Shown here: piece by piece, positions 16,221 through 25,903 of the stretch
Position numbering within the stretch: the stretch's first letter is position 1
Layout: each line of letters opens with the position of its first letter
Assembly: GCF_026619415.1 (NCBI RefSeq)
Contig: NZ_JAOVZR010000001.1
Span: 1,426,001 to 1,490,000, forward strand
Source: Hoeflea algicola
GTDB lineage: Bacteria; Pseudomonadota; Alphaproteobacteria; Rhizobiales; Rhizobiaceae
Length of the DNA: 64,000 nt
Direction: 5' to 3'
The notes under the pieces: generated by a model
Told to the model about the DNA's origin: nothing
The model's database searches: none
The model's input: only the letters and a program-made list of their open reading frames with translations
Program-made: the position numbers and the translations under genes

Positions 16221-17138
16221 GGCCACAAACCGGTAAGCCGTCCCGTCGCGTTCTACCCGGCCTTTGCCGGGCTCAGGCAGATGATAGGCGGTCAGCAGCG
16301 CCTTGTCGCCAGCCAGTCTGTCGAGCAGCTTGGTCCGTGTAGCAATACCCATTTCCGGATCCTGGTCCGAGCCGCTTGGCCATGACGGGTGCATGAACGA
16401 CACCGCGAAATGGGTGATTGCGTCGCCGGCGATCAGCACCGGTTCGGCGCCACCGTGCAGCAGAAACGACATGTGACCCGGCGTATGCCCGGCCGTGTCC
16501 ACCGCCTCCACGCCGGACAGAACCTCGGCGCCGGCTTCAAACAGGTTGATCCGTTCTTCCAGAAACGCCAGCCGGTTTTGCGCGCCAACCGCAAAGGTCT
16601 TGCGCGCCTCAGGCATGGCGTCGACCGTGCCAGGATCGCGCCAGAAATCCCATTCCGCCCGGCCCATGTGATAGGCCGCATTGGCAAATGTCAGCTCGTC
16701 GAAGTCGTCAACCACGCCCCACAGATGATCCGGGTGACCATGGGTGAACACCACGTCGGTTACCTCGGCAGGGTCAAAACCGGCTTGTGTCATGTTGTTG
16801 ATCAGGCTGCCCGCTGACGGCATGAAATTGGCGCCCGAACCGGCATCAAACAGAATCGTCCGGTCACCGGTCTTCAGGATCGGCACATTGCAATCCGGCA
16901 TCAGACTGTCGGTGGGCTGATCATTGGCTTCCAGCAACGCCAAGAGCTCATCCTGCGGCGCGTCCGGATAGGAAAAGCTGAGTGGCAAAACCAGATTGCC
17001 GTCACTGATGGTGGTCAGCACGCCAGTGCCGATCTCGAACGCCCGCGCCGGCCACAGCGCCAGCGGTGCCATCACCAATCCGGCCCCGGCAACGCCGGCT
17101 TTCAGTACATTGCGTCGCGTCAGCCTGGGCGAAACCAT
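16212..17138 (-). CDS. Tat-exported metallo-beta-lactamase-fold hydrolase (SoxH-like)
   Basis: 308 aa. A twin-arginine signal (LTRRNVLKAGVAGAGL) is followed by a metallo-beta-lactamase domain with the zinc motif THGHPDHLWG, then GHTPGHMSF and AGDAITHFAV. SoxH and other periplasmic proteins of this fold occur in sox clusters, but their substrate is unsettled; a glutathione/persulfide thiolesterase is possible. It sits between two YeeE/YedE transporter genes. The ATG at 17138 follows GGAG by 9 nt; a GTG directly upstream is possible. Confidence 0.8.
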   Translation of the reverse strand: MVSPRLTRRNVLKAGVAGAGLVMAPLALWPARAFEIGTGVLTTISDGNLVLPLSFSYPDAPQDELLALLEANDQPTDSLMPDCNVPILKTGDRTILFDAGSGANFMPSAGSLINNMTQAGFDPAEVTDVVFTHGHPDHLWGVVDDFDELTFANAAYHMGRAEWDFWRDPGTVDAMPEARKTFAVGAQNRLAFLEERINLFEAGAEVLSGVEAVDTAGHTPGHMSFLLHGGAEPVLIAGDAITHFAVSFMHPSWPSGSDQDPEMGIATRTKLLDRLAGDKALLTAYHLPEPGKGRVERDGTAYRFVASD

Positions 17139-17151
17139 CACTTGTCACTCC

Positions 17152-17171
17152 ATATTTATGTATTTGAATAT
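17152..17171. promoter_or_regulatory. AT-rich dyad in divergent gap (ArsR/BigR-type candidate)
   Basis: The stretch has ATATT and AATAT ends with partial symmetry inside and reads ATTT-N8-GAAT, close to the ATTC-N8-GAAT pattern I recall for persulfide-sensing SqrR/BigR repressors. It lies 14 nt upstream of the metallo-beta-lactamase start, near the FNR-like box. Confidence 0.3.
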
Positions 17172-17182
17172 TTGCGTGTGTA

Positions 17183-17196
17183 TTGACCAAGGTCAA
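17183..17196. promoter_or_regulatory. FNR/FixK-type box upstream of second YeeE/YedE gene
   Basis: TTGACCAAGGTCAA is a perfect TTGA-N6-TCAA dyad; with flanking bases it forms a 7-bp inverted repeat at 17182-17197. It lies 48 nt upstream of the transporter start at 17245. This is the recognition pattern of FNR/FixK/FnrL regulators, so oxygen-responsive expression is likely. Confidence 0.6.
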
Positions 17197-17244
17197 TGTC
17201 TATTCCCCGGAAATCTGGCTTATGGGCGCAAAGAGGGACACCCT

Positions 17245-18360
17245 ATGGGCCTGGAACTGCTGGCCGACCGGTTCGGCGAGAATTGGACTTTACTGCTCGG
17301 CGGCGGCGTGATCGGCGCACTGTTCGGCGCGTTTGCCCAACAAAGCCGATTTTGCCTGCGGGCAGCGGCAGTGGAGTTTTCGCGCGGAGAGATCGGCGGC
17401 AAGCTGGCCATCTGGCTGATCGTCTTTTCCACCGCCATCACCGGCACCATGCTGCTCTCGGCTGAAGGCCTGTTTGTTGCCCGCGAAGCCCGCCAACTCG
17501 CCTCCCCGCAAAGCCTCTCGGGCGCCGCCATCGGCGGCTTGCTGTTTGGTACCGGCATGGTGCTGGCGCGCGGATGCTCCTCCCGGCTTCTGGTACTCTC
17601 GGCCACCGGCAATTTGCGCGCACTCTTGTCAGGCCTGGTGTTTGCCGTGGTCGCCCAGGCCAGTCTGCACGGCTTTCTCTCACCTGTGCGCGAAGCGCTC
17701 GCCAATCCGTTGACCACGCTCAATATCGGCTCCAACGACTTGCTGCTGTTATCTGGCGCCTCCGAAACGGTCGCAGGGGTTGCCGTAACCCTCGGGCTCG
17801 TGGCCAGTCTGGCGCTGGCGTTCTGGCGCAGGATTGGGATCTGGAAGACGGTTGCCGCCTTCGGCGTCGGCGCCTGCATCCCGCTTGCCTGGTGGTTCAC
17901 CCACGCCATGACATCGATCGCCTTTGAACCGGTGCAGCTTGAATCCCTAAGTTTCACAGGACCTTCGGCTGATACCTTGATGCTGTTTCTGTCGCCGCCC
18001 GGCACGATGATCGATTTCGATGTCGGGTTGGTGCCGGGCGTCTTCATCGGCGCGTTTCTCGCTGGCCTTTTCAGCGGCGAACTCGAATTGCTCGGCTTTC
18101 AGGGCGGCGACGCGATGCGGCGTTATCTTGCTGGCGCCGCTCTGATGGGGTTTGGCGGCATGCTCGCCGGCGGCTGCGCGGTTGGCGCCGGAGTGACCGG
18201 GGCGAGCATCTTTGCGCTGACCGCCTGGGTCACCCTGTTCTCGATCTGGATCGGCGCGATGGCGACCGACTGGCTGGTCGACCGCAAATTGCCCGACCGT
18301 AAGGCCCGCAGCCTTGAAAAGGCGCGCCCAGCGCCATCCGTTGTCCAGGGCGTAGAGTGA
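17245..18360 (+). CDS. Second YeeE/YedE-family transporter
   Basis: 371 aa membrane protein with the same architecture as the soxT product and matching cysteines in QSRFCLRAAAVEFSRG, LARGCSSRLLVLSATGNLRAL and AGGCAVGAGVTG. The family imports thiosulfate or moves sulfur into the cytoplasm. The start at 17245 follows an AGAGGGA site. It is divergent from the metallo-beta-lactamase gene and carries an FNR-like box. The C-terminal tail is basic and soluble. The substrate is inferred from family and context only. Confidence 0.82.
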   Translation: MGLELLADRFGENWTLLLGGGVIGALFGAFAQQSRFCLRAAAVEFSRGEIGGKLAIWLIVFSTAITGTMLLSAEGLFVAREARQLASPQSLSGAAIGGLLFGTGMVLARGCSSRLLVLSATGNLRALLSGLVFAVVAQASLHGFLSPVREALANPLTTLNIGSNDLLLLSGASETVAGVAVTLGLVASLALAFWRRIGIWKTVAAFGVGACIPLAWWFTHAMTSIAFEPVQLESLSFTGPSADTLMLFLSPPGTMIDFDVGLVPGVFIGAFLAGLFSGELELLGFQGGDAMRRYLAGAALMGFGGMLAGGCAVGAGVTGASIFALTAWVTLFSIWIGAMATDWLVDRKLPDRKARSLEKARPAPSVVQGVE

Positions 18361-18679
18361 AAGCCAATTCGGCCTGATTTTCCAGGCTACGGTCGCCCAC
18401 CCGCGAACAGCACAACCCTCATCTCCTTTCCACGAAATGGGTCACAAAAGCTTTGTGATGGCGGTGTAGCATGCGCAGGCGGCCCGATCTGGCTCAGGTC
18501 GAGCCGGACCGAAACACGACGTTTCCCACAGATTATCGTCACAAATATGCATTATTGAGACTAATTGGCCCATATCATGCTCAACACTTGCAATTAAGCC
18601 GCAATTATCATTCTATGTGAACGAGTTCTGAAAACCGACCTATTCCGATTCACAAACGACCAAGGAGCACGACAACCAT
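18361..18679. other. Intergenic region with one perfect inverted repeat
   Basis: No gene is seen. TCACAAA-AGC-TTTGTGA forms a perfect 7-bp inverted repeat with a 3-nt loop at 18442-18458. It lacks a T-run, so an operator is as likely as a terminator. The right half is AT-rich and probably contains the promoter of the gene at 18680. Confidence 0.4.
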
Positions 18680-19249
18680 ATGAGCGCGCCTCTGTTCTTG
18701 TTGGCCTTCTTGGCATCTGTATTCGCATTTATTTCGCCATCCTTCGCTTCCGTCTGGCTGAAAACCGGCAATGAAACGACCCGGCCCTACGGCCATGTCG
18801 AATATTGCTCCCGGAACGCGTCTGATTGCCGTGGACGCTCTGCCTCGGCCAAGCTTCCCTCAGCCCGCCTTAACCTGCTGCGCAATGTCAACAATGCCGT
18901 CAACCGCGCGATCACGGCTGTCGATGACAAGGACGCATTCGGTCGCAAGGAATACTGGACCGCACGCACCCGGAAGGGCGACTGCGAGGATTTCGCGCTC
19001 GCAAAACGCGCCAAGCTGATGCGCAAGGGCTTCAAGCCGTCGCAATTGTTGCTGACCATGGGCTATTCAGGCGGCGTGGCTCACACAGTGCTGGTGGTTC
19101 GCACCCGGGACGGTGACTTCGTGCTCGACAATCTCAACAACGAGGTCAAGCCCGTCCGTGCTGCATCGATGAGCTTTCTCAAGATTCAGGCACCCGAAAA
19201 CGGTGGCCGCTGGCTGCGCGTCACCGGCAAGACCAAGCAGACCCCGTGA
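18680..19249 (+). CDS. Bacterial transglutaminase-like cysteine peptidase (BTLCP, DUF920)
   Basis: 189 aa with a signal peptide ending near PSFASV. The papain-like catalytic triad is visible: C102 in RKGDCEDFA, H135 in GGVAHTVLVV and D150 in FVLDNLNN. This is the arrangement of BTLCP proteins, of which LapG cleaves surface adhesins. No LapD or adhesin gene is nearby, so the target is unknown. The start at 18680 follows CAAGGAG. It is monocistronic as far as can be seen. Confidence 0.88.
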   Translation: MSAPLFLLAFLASVFAFISPSFASVWLKTGNETTRPYGHVEYCSRNASDCRGRSASAKLPSARLNLLRNVNNAVNRAITAVDDKDAFGRKEYWTARTRKGDCEDFALAKRAKLMRKGFKPSQLLLTMGYSGGVAHTVLVVRTRDGDFVLDNLNNEVKPVRAASMSFLKIQAPENGGRWLRVTGKTKQTP

Positions 19250-19433
19250 CGCACCCGTCTGCTTTTTGATGCGCGGCTGATTAGGTCGCGCCACAAAACA
19301 AGTTCGCACTCAAGCCCGTGCCAATACCTTGATTTTTGCGTGTCGCAATGCCGGTGGTTTATGCTATCGCTGGGTGCATCTGACACCCCACCCGCACGCC
19401 TGAATAACCCAAAGCACGGCGGAGGACCCTTCG

Positions 19434-20711
19434 ATCGCGGCTTTTCGTTTCATCCATACTGCCGATATCCATCTTGATTCGCCGCTGAAGTCGCTGGCCT
19501 TGCGCAATGCCGATCTGGCCAGCTTGATCGGTGCGGCCACCCGGCGCGCCTTCAGCGCGACCATTGATCTGTGCCTGGATGAGAAGGTCGATGCGCTGAT
19601 CATCGCCGGCGATCTCTATGATGGCGACCAGACCTCGATGAAAACCGCCCGCTTTCTCGCGGGCGAACTGGCCCGGCTGTCCCAGGCAGGCATCCTCACC
19701 TTCATTATTCGCGGCAATCACGACGCCCTGTCCAAGGTGTCGAAGGAACTGGTGTTGCCCGACACCGTCAAACTGTTTGGCGGTCGCCCCGAGCATGTGC
19801 TGGTCGAGCGCGGCCCCGGTGAGAAGCCGGTTGCCATTCACGGCCTCAGTTTCGCGCAGCCAACCGCGCCCGAAAGCCTGATCTCGCGCTACAAACCGCC
19901 GCTCGCCGACACGATCAACATCGGCATCATGCACACCAGCCTCGGTGGCGCCCCAGGCCATGACCGCTACGCGCCCTGCAGCCCGGCTGAACTCGATGCC
20001 ATTGGCTATGACTATTGGGCGCTTGGTCATATCCACAAACGCTCGGTATCCACGGCACAAAGCACCATCGTCATGCCCGGCATGCCGCAGGGCCGCGACA
20101 TTGGCGAGGATGGCCCCAAATCCGTCACCCTGGTCTCCATTGACGAGGACGGCAGCGTCAGCCTCGTGGAAAAGCCCGTCGCGTTGGCCGAATTTGCCCG
20201 GGTGCCGATCGACCTCGGCGGAATTGCCGAGTGGGATGAACTCGCCGCCGCCATCACCACAGCCCTGAGCAGCGCACGCACGGAAGCATTAGCGCCCGAA
20301 CTCGTGGTGCGGCTCGGCTTCAGCGGCGAAACCCCGCTTGCCTGGCGCATGCGCCGCGACGCCGATCTCTTGCTGGCGGAAGCCGAGGATCGCGCTGCGC
20401 GCGCCGGTTCGGTGTGGATCGACAAGCTGGAAAACGAGTGCGTGGCGCCACGCCCCTCGGCATCTTCGGGCGCCGATCCGCTGGTCGAACTTCAAGCTTT
20501 GATGGAATCCAGCATTCTTGGCTCCGACGGCTTTGAGACTGCGTATGCTGCCATCATCGAGCAGTTGCAGGGTCAGCTACCCGCAGAACTGCGCGATCTG
20601 TTCGGTTCAGACGAGACCGACGCCCAGGCACAACGCCAAACACTGGCCAAGGCGGGCATCGACGATGTAATGGCGCGGCTGCGCACCGGCCCAGTGGGCG
20701 GGAGCAGCTGA
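19434..20711 (+). CDS. YhaO-like DNA repair exonuclease (SbcD-family metallophosphoesterase), probable non-AUG start
   Basis: About 425 aa. The metallophosphoesterase motifs are FIHTADIHLDSP at the N-terminus, IIAGDLYDGD, IIRGNHDAL and YWALGHIHKR. Between the in-frame stop at 19401 and the catalytic TADIH motif there is no ATG, GTG or TTG. The first usual codon, a TTG at 19500, would delete that motif. An ATC at 19434 follows GGAGG by 8 nt and is taken as the start. The gene overlaps the next by one base (TGATG). The pair resembles YhaO/YhaN and SbcD/SbcC, acting on double-strand ends. Confidence 0.85.
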   Translation: MAAFRFIHTADIHLDSPLKSLALRNADLASLIGAATRRAFSATIDLCLDEKVDALIIAGDLYDGDQTSMKTARFLAGELARLSQAGILTFIIRGNHDALSKVSKELVLPDTVKLFGGRPEHVLVERGPGEKPVAIHGLSFAQPTAPESLISRYKPPLADTINIGIMHTSLGGAPGHDRYAPCSPAELDAIGYDYWALGHIHKRSVSTAQSTIVMPGMPQGRDIGEDGPKSVTLVSIDEDGSVSLVEKPVALAEFARVPIDLGGIAEWDELAAAITTALSSARTEALAPELVVRLGFSGETPLAWRMRRDADLLLAEAEDRAARAGSVWIDKLENECVAPRPSASSGADPLVELQALMESSILGSDGFETAYAAIIEQLQGQLPAELRDLFGSDETDAQAQRQTLAKAGIDDVMARLRTGPVGGSS

Positions 20712-23700
20712 TGCGCCTCAACCGCCTCGACCTCACCCGTTATGGCAAGTTCACCGACCACGTGATCGACTTTGGCGCGGCCACGCCCGGTTCGCCGGAT
20801 CTGCATCTCATCTACGGCCCTAATGAGGCTGGGAAATCGACGCTGTTCAACGGTTGGCTCGACCTGCTGTTCGGCATTGGCGCCCAGAGCGCCTACAATT
20901 TTCTCCACCCCTATCCGGCCATGCGCATCGGCGCGTCGATTGACCTGGAATCGGGCCCACAGGAATTTGTCCGCATCAAGCGGCCCCAGAACAGCCTGCT
21001 CGACGGCCACGATCAGCCGGTCTCCGAGGCCGCCCTGCTGGCCGGGCTCAGCGGGCTCGACCGGGAAAGCTACCGCACCATGTTCTCGCTTGATGACGAG
21101 ACCCTCGAACAGGGCGGCGAGAGCATTCTCGCCAGCCGCGGCGATCTTGGTGAATTGCTGTTCTCCGCCAGTGCCGGTTTGGGCGAACTGTCGCAGAACC
21201 TGGCTCGAATCCGCACCGAAACCGAAGACTTCTACAAGCCCAGAGCACAAAAACGCGTGCTCGGAGAGCTCAAGGCGCAGCTTGCAACGCTGAAGGCCGA
21301 ACGCGACCAGATCGACATCCAGGCCAGCAAATATGCCCAGCTCAACAAGGATCTGGAGGACGCACGCCAGCGCCATGAAGAGGCCAGCGGCAAGCGCAAG
21401 CAGTTAAGAACCCGCGTGACTGCGATCACAGCCATTCTCTCTGCCCTGCCCCGCCGCGACGAACTGGCCGATTTGCAAGCCGAGCTGGAAACTCTCAAGG
21501 ATCTTCCCGAGGCCGCGCCCGAATGGCGCGCGGAAATTGCTGCCCTGCGCGAAGAACAGGCCCGGCTTGAGGCTGGCGCGGGCGCCATTGCCGAGGAACT
21601 CGAGCGCCTGATCTCCGAGCGCGATGCCGTTGAGGTCGACAGCCGCGTGCTGTCGATGGGCGACCGTATCTCCGAACTGGACCGGTTGCGCACCCGCCAC
21701 GACACCGCCGAGGAAGATCTGCCCGGGCGTCACCAGGCCTTGAATCGGCTCGACGGCAGCATCGCCCAATTGCTTTCCCGATTAGGCCGCGACGGCGAAA
21801 CAGAACCGGCGCGGCTGTTGCTTGATGCCGCGACCGCCGCTGACCTGAATGACCTGATCAAGGCCCGCGCCGGCCTCGACGCCCGGATAGCATCAGCCAG
21901 GAAGGAAGCCGCAGACGCCAACGCACGCGCCGAAGAGGCCCTGGCAGCCCTGCCGCAAATCGGGGATTCGGACCCAACCGTCGCGCCCGAGCAACGCCGC
22001 AGCCAGATCGCAGCGCTCACGCAGGCGCTTGGCGCGGCCCGGCAGGAAGATCACAGCGCTCGGTTGCGGACGGCGGAGCGCGCCCTTGCCGTTGCCCACG
22101 AAAAACACGCCAGCCGATTGGCCGCGCTGGCACCATGGCGTGGCGAGAGTGCGCAGCTGCGGGCCATGACCCCGCCTGACGCCGACCGCATTCGCGCCTG
22201 GAAAACCGGCATTGAAGAATTGGCCCGAAAGGCGGCCCGGCTTGACGAAGAGAGCGAACGCGTCGGCCAGTTGCTGCGCCGTCTCGAGGCCGAGCGCGAC
22301 GCCGTCACCCGTGCCACCGATCTGGCGTCAGAGGACGAGGTGCGGTCATTGCGCGCTGCCCGGGATCAGGCTTGGAGCGATCACAAGACAAAGCTGGACA
22401 CCGAGACGGCGGCCACCTTCGAAGCCGCGATGCAGGCCTGCGACCGGGCCGTGGACCAGCGCGCCGCGCACCAGGCCGATGCCGCGCGGCTCAAGGAAAA
22501 CGCAATCCAGATGGCGACCGCCCGCGCCGATCTCGACAGCAACGACGCGGCCCGAGAACAACTTGAACGCGACCGGTCTGCACTGCACGCGGCTATTGCC
22601 GAGGCTATCGCCCGGATGTCCGCCGAGCTTGATCCGCAGATGACCCCGGCCGCGCTCGAAGACTGGCTTGTGCGCCGCGAATTGGCGCTGCAGGCGGAAG
22701 CGGAGGTCAACGACCTCATCGGCCAGATTGAAACCGCGCAAGTCGACCGGCAGCATTCCTGCGCCCGTCTGGCACTAGCACTGGCGCCATTGCAGCCTGC
22801 GATCCCGCAAAACGAGCATTTGGAGCAACTGATCAGCCGCGCCGAAGATCTGGTCAGCAGCGAAACCCGGCTCGAAGGTCTGCGCCAGACCGTCGCCACG
22901 GCCGAGCGTGAGCGCAAACGCCGCGAGAACGAATTGCGTGACGCCGAGGCCGAGATGCAGGCCTGGGTGCTGGCCTGGAAGGATGCCTGCTCCCGATCCT
23001 GGCTTGGCAGCGAACAACGGATGCCGACGCCTGCTCAAATCCAGGAAACCCTCAAGCTGCTTTCCGAACTGGCGCCGGCGCTCGATCAGCGTGCGAGCCT
23101 GGCTGACCGCATCACCAAGATGGAACGCGACCAAGAGAGTTACGTCACCACGCTCAAACAGCTTGCCACCGACACCGGCATCGAGCTCGAGGGCGTGGCC
23201 ACTGCCCACCTCAACCGACGGATCTCTGACCAGTTCGCCATGGCCGAAAAGGCCAGCGACCGGCATGAGGATTTAGCAAGGCAGATCGAAGACGCTCTTG
23301 CCCGCCAGCGCGCCCTGTCGGAAGCCCGTGCCGTTCATGCCGGCCGGAAAGCGCAGATGCTCGACGCACTTGCCGCGGAAACGCTGGCCGAGGCGGCGCT
23401 GCGGGTGGATCAGGCACTGGAACGCAAACGGCTTATGAGCCGCGCTGAGAGCATCGGCCGCGAGCTGCGCGAGGCGCTCGGCGCGGCTTCCCTTGCCGAA
23501 GCGCTGGCGCGGTTGTCTGATGTCGATCCACTGGCCTCAAATGCCGAAAAACAGGAACTGGAGGCCGAACTCGAAATGCTGGATGCCGACATCCAGGATC
23601 TCCATGCCGACCGCAGGGCGGCCGAGGCAGCGCTTGCGGCAGTCGGCGGCGATGATGCGGTCGCGCAGATCGAGCAACAACGCCAGACCACGCTGATCGC

Positions 23701-24196
23701 CATCGCCGAGGGCGCCAGCCACTATCTGCGGCTTTCGGCCGGGGTTCTCGCCATGGAACAGGCACTGACGTTGTACCGCGAGAAACACCGCTCGACGATG
23801 ATGGCGCGCGCCTCCGAAGCGGTGCGGACCATCAGCCGCGGCCGCTACACAGGCCTCGCCTCCCAGCCCGACAAGGGCCGTGAGTTGCTGATCGCGCTGA
23901 CTGAAGATGGCGGTTCCAAGCAGGCCGAGGAAATGTCCAAGGGCGCGCGTTTCCAGCTTTATCTGGCGCTCAGGGTCGCCGGTTACCATGAGTTTGCCCA
24001 GTCACGGCGCACGGTGCCCTTCATCGCCGACGACATCATGGAGACCTTTGACGATTTTCGCGCCGAGGAAACATTCGGCCTGTTTGCCGAAATGGCGGGC
24101 GTCGGTCAGGTGATCTATCTCACCCATCACCGCCATCTCTGCGATATCGCCAAATCGGTCTGTCCCGACGTCAGGATCCACGAACTATCCGCGTGA
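20711..24196 (+). CDS. YhaN-like SMC/SbcC-type ATPase
   Basis: 1161 aa. Walker A GPNEAGKST lies at residues 36-44. Very long coiled-coil segments (Glu/Arg/Ala-rich) fill roughly residues 180-1000. A C-terminal ATPase half follows, with EMSKGARFQLYLALR (signature-like) and Walker B VPFIADDIMETFDD, then an H-loop TLTHH-type segment in VIYLTHHRH. It forms a complex with the preceding nuclease, probably for processing of DNA ends. It has no zinc-hook CxxC in the middle of the coil, unlike true Rad50/SbcC, which favours the YhaN branch. Confidence 0.87.
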   Translation: MRLNRLDLTRYGKFTDHVIDFGAATPGSPDLHLIYGPNEAGKSTLFNGWLDLLFGIGAQSAYNFLHPYPAMRIGASIDLESGPQEFVRIKRPQNSLLDGHDQPVSEAALLAGLSGLDRESYRTMFSLDDETLEQGGESILASRGDLGELLFSASAGLGELSQNLARIRTETEDFYKPRAQKRVLGELKAQLATLKAERDQIDIQASKYAQLNKDLEDARQRHEEASGKRKQLRTRVTAITAILSALPRRDELADLQAELETLKDLPEAAPEWRAEIAALREEQARLEAGAGAIAEELERLISERDAVEVDSRVLSMGDRISELDRLRTRHDTAEEDLPGRHQALNRLDGSIAQLLSRLGRDGETEPARLLLDAATAADLNDLIKARAGLDARIASARKEAADANARAEEALAALPQIGDSDPTVAPEQRRSQIAALTQALGAARQEDHSARLRTAERALAVAHEKHASRLAALAPWRGESAQLRAMTPPDADRIRAWKTGIEELARKAARLDEESERVGQLLRRLEAERDAVTRATDLASEDEVRSLRAARDQAWSDHKTKLDTETAATFEAAMQACDRAVDQRAAHQADAARLKENAIQMATARADLDSNDAAREQLERDRSALHAAIAEAIARMSAELDPQMTPAALEDWLVRRELALQAEAEVNDLIGQIETAQVDRQHSCARLALALAPLQPAIPQNEHLEQLISRAEDLVSSETRLEGLRQTVATAERERKRRENELRDAEAEMQAWVLAWKDACSRSWLGSEQRMPTPAQIQETLKLLSELAPALDQRASLADRITKMERDQESYVTTLKQLATDTGIELEGVATAHLNRRISDQFAMAEKASDRHEDLARQIEDALARQRALSEARAVHAGRKAQMLDALAAETLAEAALRVDQALERKRLMSRAESIGRELREALGAASLAEALARLSDVDPLASNAEKQELEAELEMLDADIQDLHADRRAAEAALAAVGGDDAVAQIEQQRQTTLIAIAEGASHYLRLSAGVLAMEQALTLYREKHRSTMMARASEAVRTISRGRYTGLASQPDKGRELLIALTEDGGSKQAEEMSKGARFQLYLALRVAGYHEFAQSRRTVPFIADDIMETFDDFRAEETFGLFAEMAGVGQVIYLTHHRHLCDIAKSVCPDVRIHELSA

Positions 24197-24404
24197 CCGG
24201 CAGGTTTTTGCCCGGTTTTAAACAGGCACAGCTTGGCATTTTCGCCATATCCCTGTATCGAAGCCGCAATCCCAATGCCCATTTCGGGTTCAGCCCCTTG
24301 CTGGCGGCTCATCTGCCGGACCGCAATCGCGCTCCGGGGCTGCCTGCTCTCACCAGTTTCGCATCGCCGAACCATCCTTTCATCGGACAGGACGCCCCCG
24401 CTTC

Positions 24405-25889
24405 ATGATCTCGTTCAATCACTATTTCTCGCAATGGACCGGCAACATCCGCGGCGACATTCTCTCGGGTCTGGTCGTCGCTCTGGCGCTGATCCCCGAG
24501 GCAATCGCCTTTTCGATCATCGCCGGCGTCGACCCCAAGGTCGGCCTCTATGCCTCGTTCTCGATCGCCGTCATCACCGCAATCGTCGGCGGACGCCCAG
24601 GCATGATCTCGGCGGCCACCGCGGCCACCGCCGTGTTGATGGTCACCCTGGTCAAGGAACACGGGCTTGAATATCTGCTCGCCGCCACCGTGCTGGCCGG
24701 CCTGATCCAGATTCTGGCAGGCATTGCCAAGCTTGGCTACGTCATGCGCTTTGTCTCCAAATCGGTGATGACCGGCTTCGTCAATGCGCTGGCAATCCTG
24801 ATCTTCATGGCGCAATTGCCCGAACTGATCGGCGTGCCATGGCTCACCTATGTCATGGTCGCCGGAGGGCTGGCGATCATCTATCTGTTTCCGCTGATCA
24901 CCACCGCCATCCCCTCGCCGTTGGTCACCATCGTCGTGCTCACAGCCCTGACGATTTTCTTCGGCTTCGACCTGCGCACCGTGGGCGACATGGGTGCGCT
25001 GCCCGATACACTGCCGATCTTCCTGATCCCCGACATCCCGCTGACGCTGGAAACGCTGTGGATCATCCTGCCCTATTCCGTGGCTGTCGCAGCGGTCGGC
25101 CTGCTTGAATCGCTGATGACCCAGACCATCGTCGATGATCTGACCGACACCACATCGAACCGGAACCAGGAATGCATCGGCCAGGGCATCGCCAACACCG
25201 CCACCGGCTTTATCGGCGGCATGGCCGGCTGCGCCATGATCGGCCAGTCGATCATCAACATCAAATCCGGCGGCCGCGGCCGGCTCTCCACCATCGTTGC
25301 CGGTACCATGCTGTTGTTCTTTATCGTTGTGCTGGGCGACTGGGTGGCAAAAATCCCGATGGCAGCCCTTGTGGCAATCATGATCATGGTCTCGATCGGC
25401 ACCTTCTCCTGGTCGTCGATCAAGAACCTGCGCTCCCACCCGCGTTCGTCCTCGGTGGTGATGCTGGCAACCGTGCTGTTTGTCGTCTTCACCCACAATC
25501 TTGCCATCGGCGTGCTTGTCGGTGTGCTGTTGTCCGGCCTGTTCTTCGCCTGGAAAATCTCCCAGCTGTTCGGTGTCCGCTCCGAACTGACGGCGGATGG
25601 CCGCACCCGCACCTATATTGTTGAAGGTCAGTTGTTTTTCGCGTCTGCCGATGATTTCATGCAATCATTCGATTTTCACGAAGTTCTCGAAAAGGTCGTC
25701 ATCGATGTCTCCCGCGCTCATATCTGGGATATTTCCAGCGTTGCGGCCCTCGACATGGCCGTGCTGAAATTCCGTCGCGATGGCGCCACCGTCGAAATCA
25801 TCGGCATGAATGAAGCTTCTGAAACCATCGTCGACCGGCTTGCGATACACGACAAGCCGGGCGCGATGGACAAGTTGATGTCCCATTGA
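24405..25889 (+). CDS. SulP-family anion transporter with STAS domain
   Basis: 494 aa. About ten to twelve hydrophobic segments include the SulP signature region [27 protein letters not shown]. The C-terminal STAS domain spans about residues 400-490 ([38 protein letters not shown]). Family members carry sulfate, bicarbonate or other anions; this sequence does not settle which. The universal stress protein gene begins 15 nt after the stop codon, so the two are cotranscribed, as is common in this group. Confidence 0.9.
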   Translation: MISFNHYFSQWTGNIRGDILSGLVVALALIPEAIAFSIIAGVDPKVGLYASFSIAVITAIVGGRPGMISAATAATAVLMVTLVKEHGLEYLLAATVLAGLIQILAGIAKLGYVMRFVSKSVMTGFVNALAILIFMAQLPELIGVPWLTYVMVAGGLAIIYLFPLITTAIPSPLVTIVVLTALTIFFGFDLRTVGDMGALPDTLPIFLIPDIPLTLETLWIILPYSVAVAAVGLLESLMTQTIVDDLTDTTSNRNQECIGQGIANTATGFIGGMAGCAMIGQSIINIKSGGRGRLSTIVAGTMLLFFIVVLGDWVAKIPMAALVAIMIMVSIGTFSWSSIKNLRSHPRSSSVVMLATVLFVVFTHNLAIGVLVGVLLSGLFFAWKISQLFGVRSELTADGRTRTYIVEGQLFFASADDFMQSFDFHEVLEKVVIDVSRAHIWDISSVAALDMAVLKFRRDGATVEIIGMNEASETIVDRLAIHDKPGAMDKLMSH

Positions 25890-25903
25890 GCAAGGACCCG
25901 ACC

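Noticed and set aside
19500..20711. TTG at 19500 as the start of the YhaO-like gene
   Set aside because: It would remove the metal-binding TADIH motif that every member of the family needs.
24309..25664. 451-codon minus-strand frame over the SulP gene
   Set aside because: The composition (His, Gln, Asp and Gly rich) mirrors the transmembrane codons on the other strand, and no start signal or family resemblance is seen.
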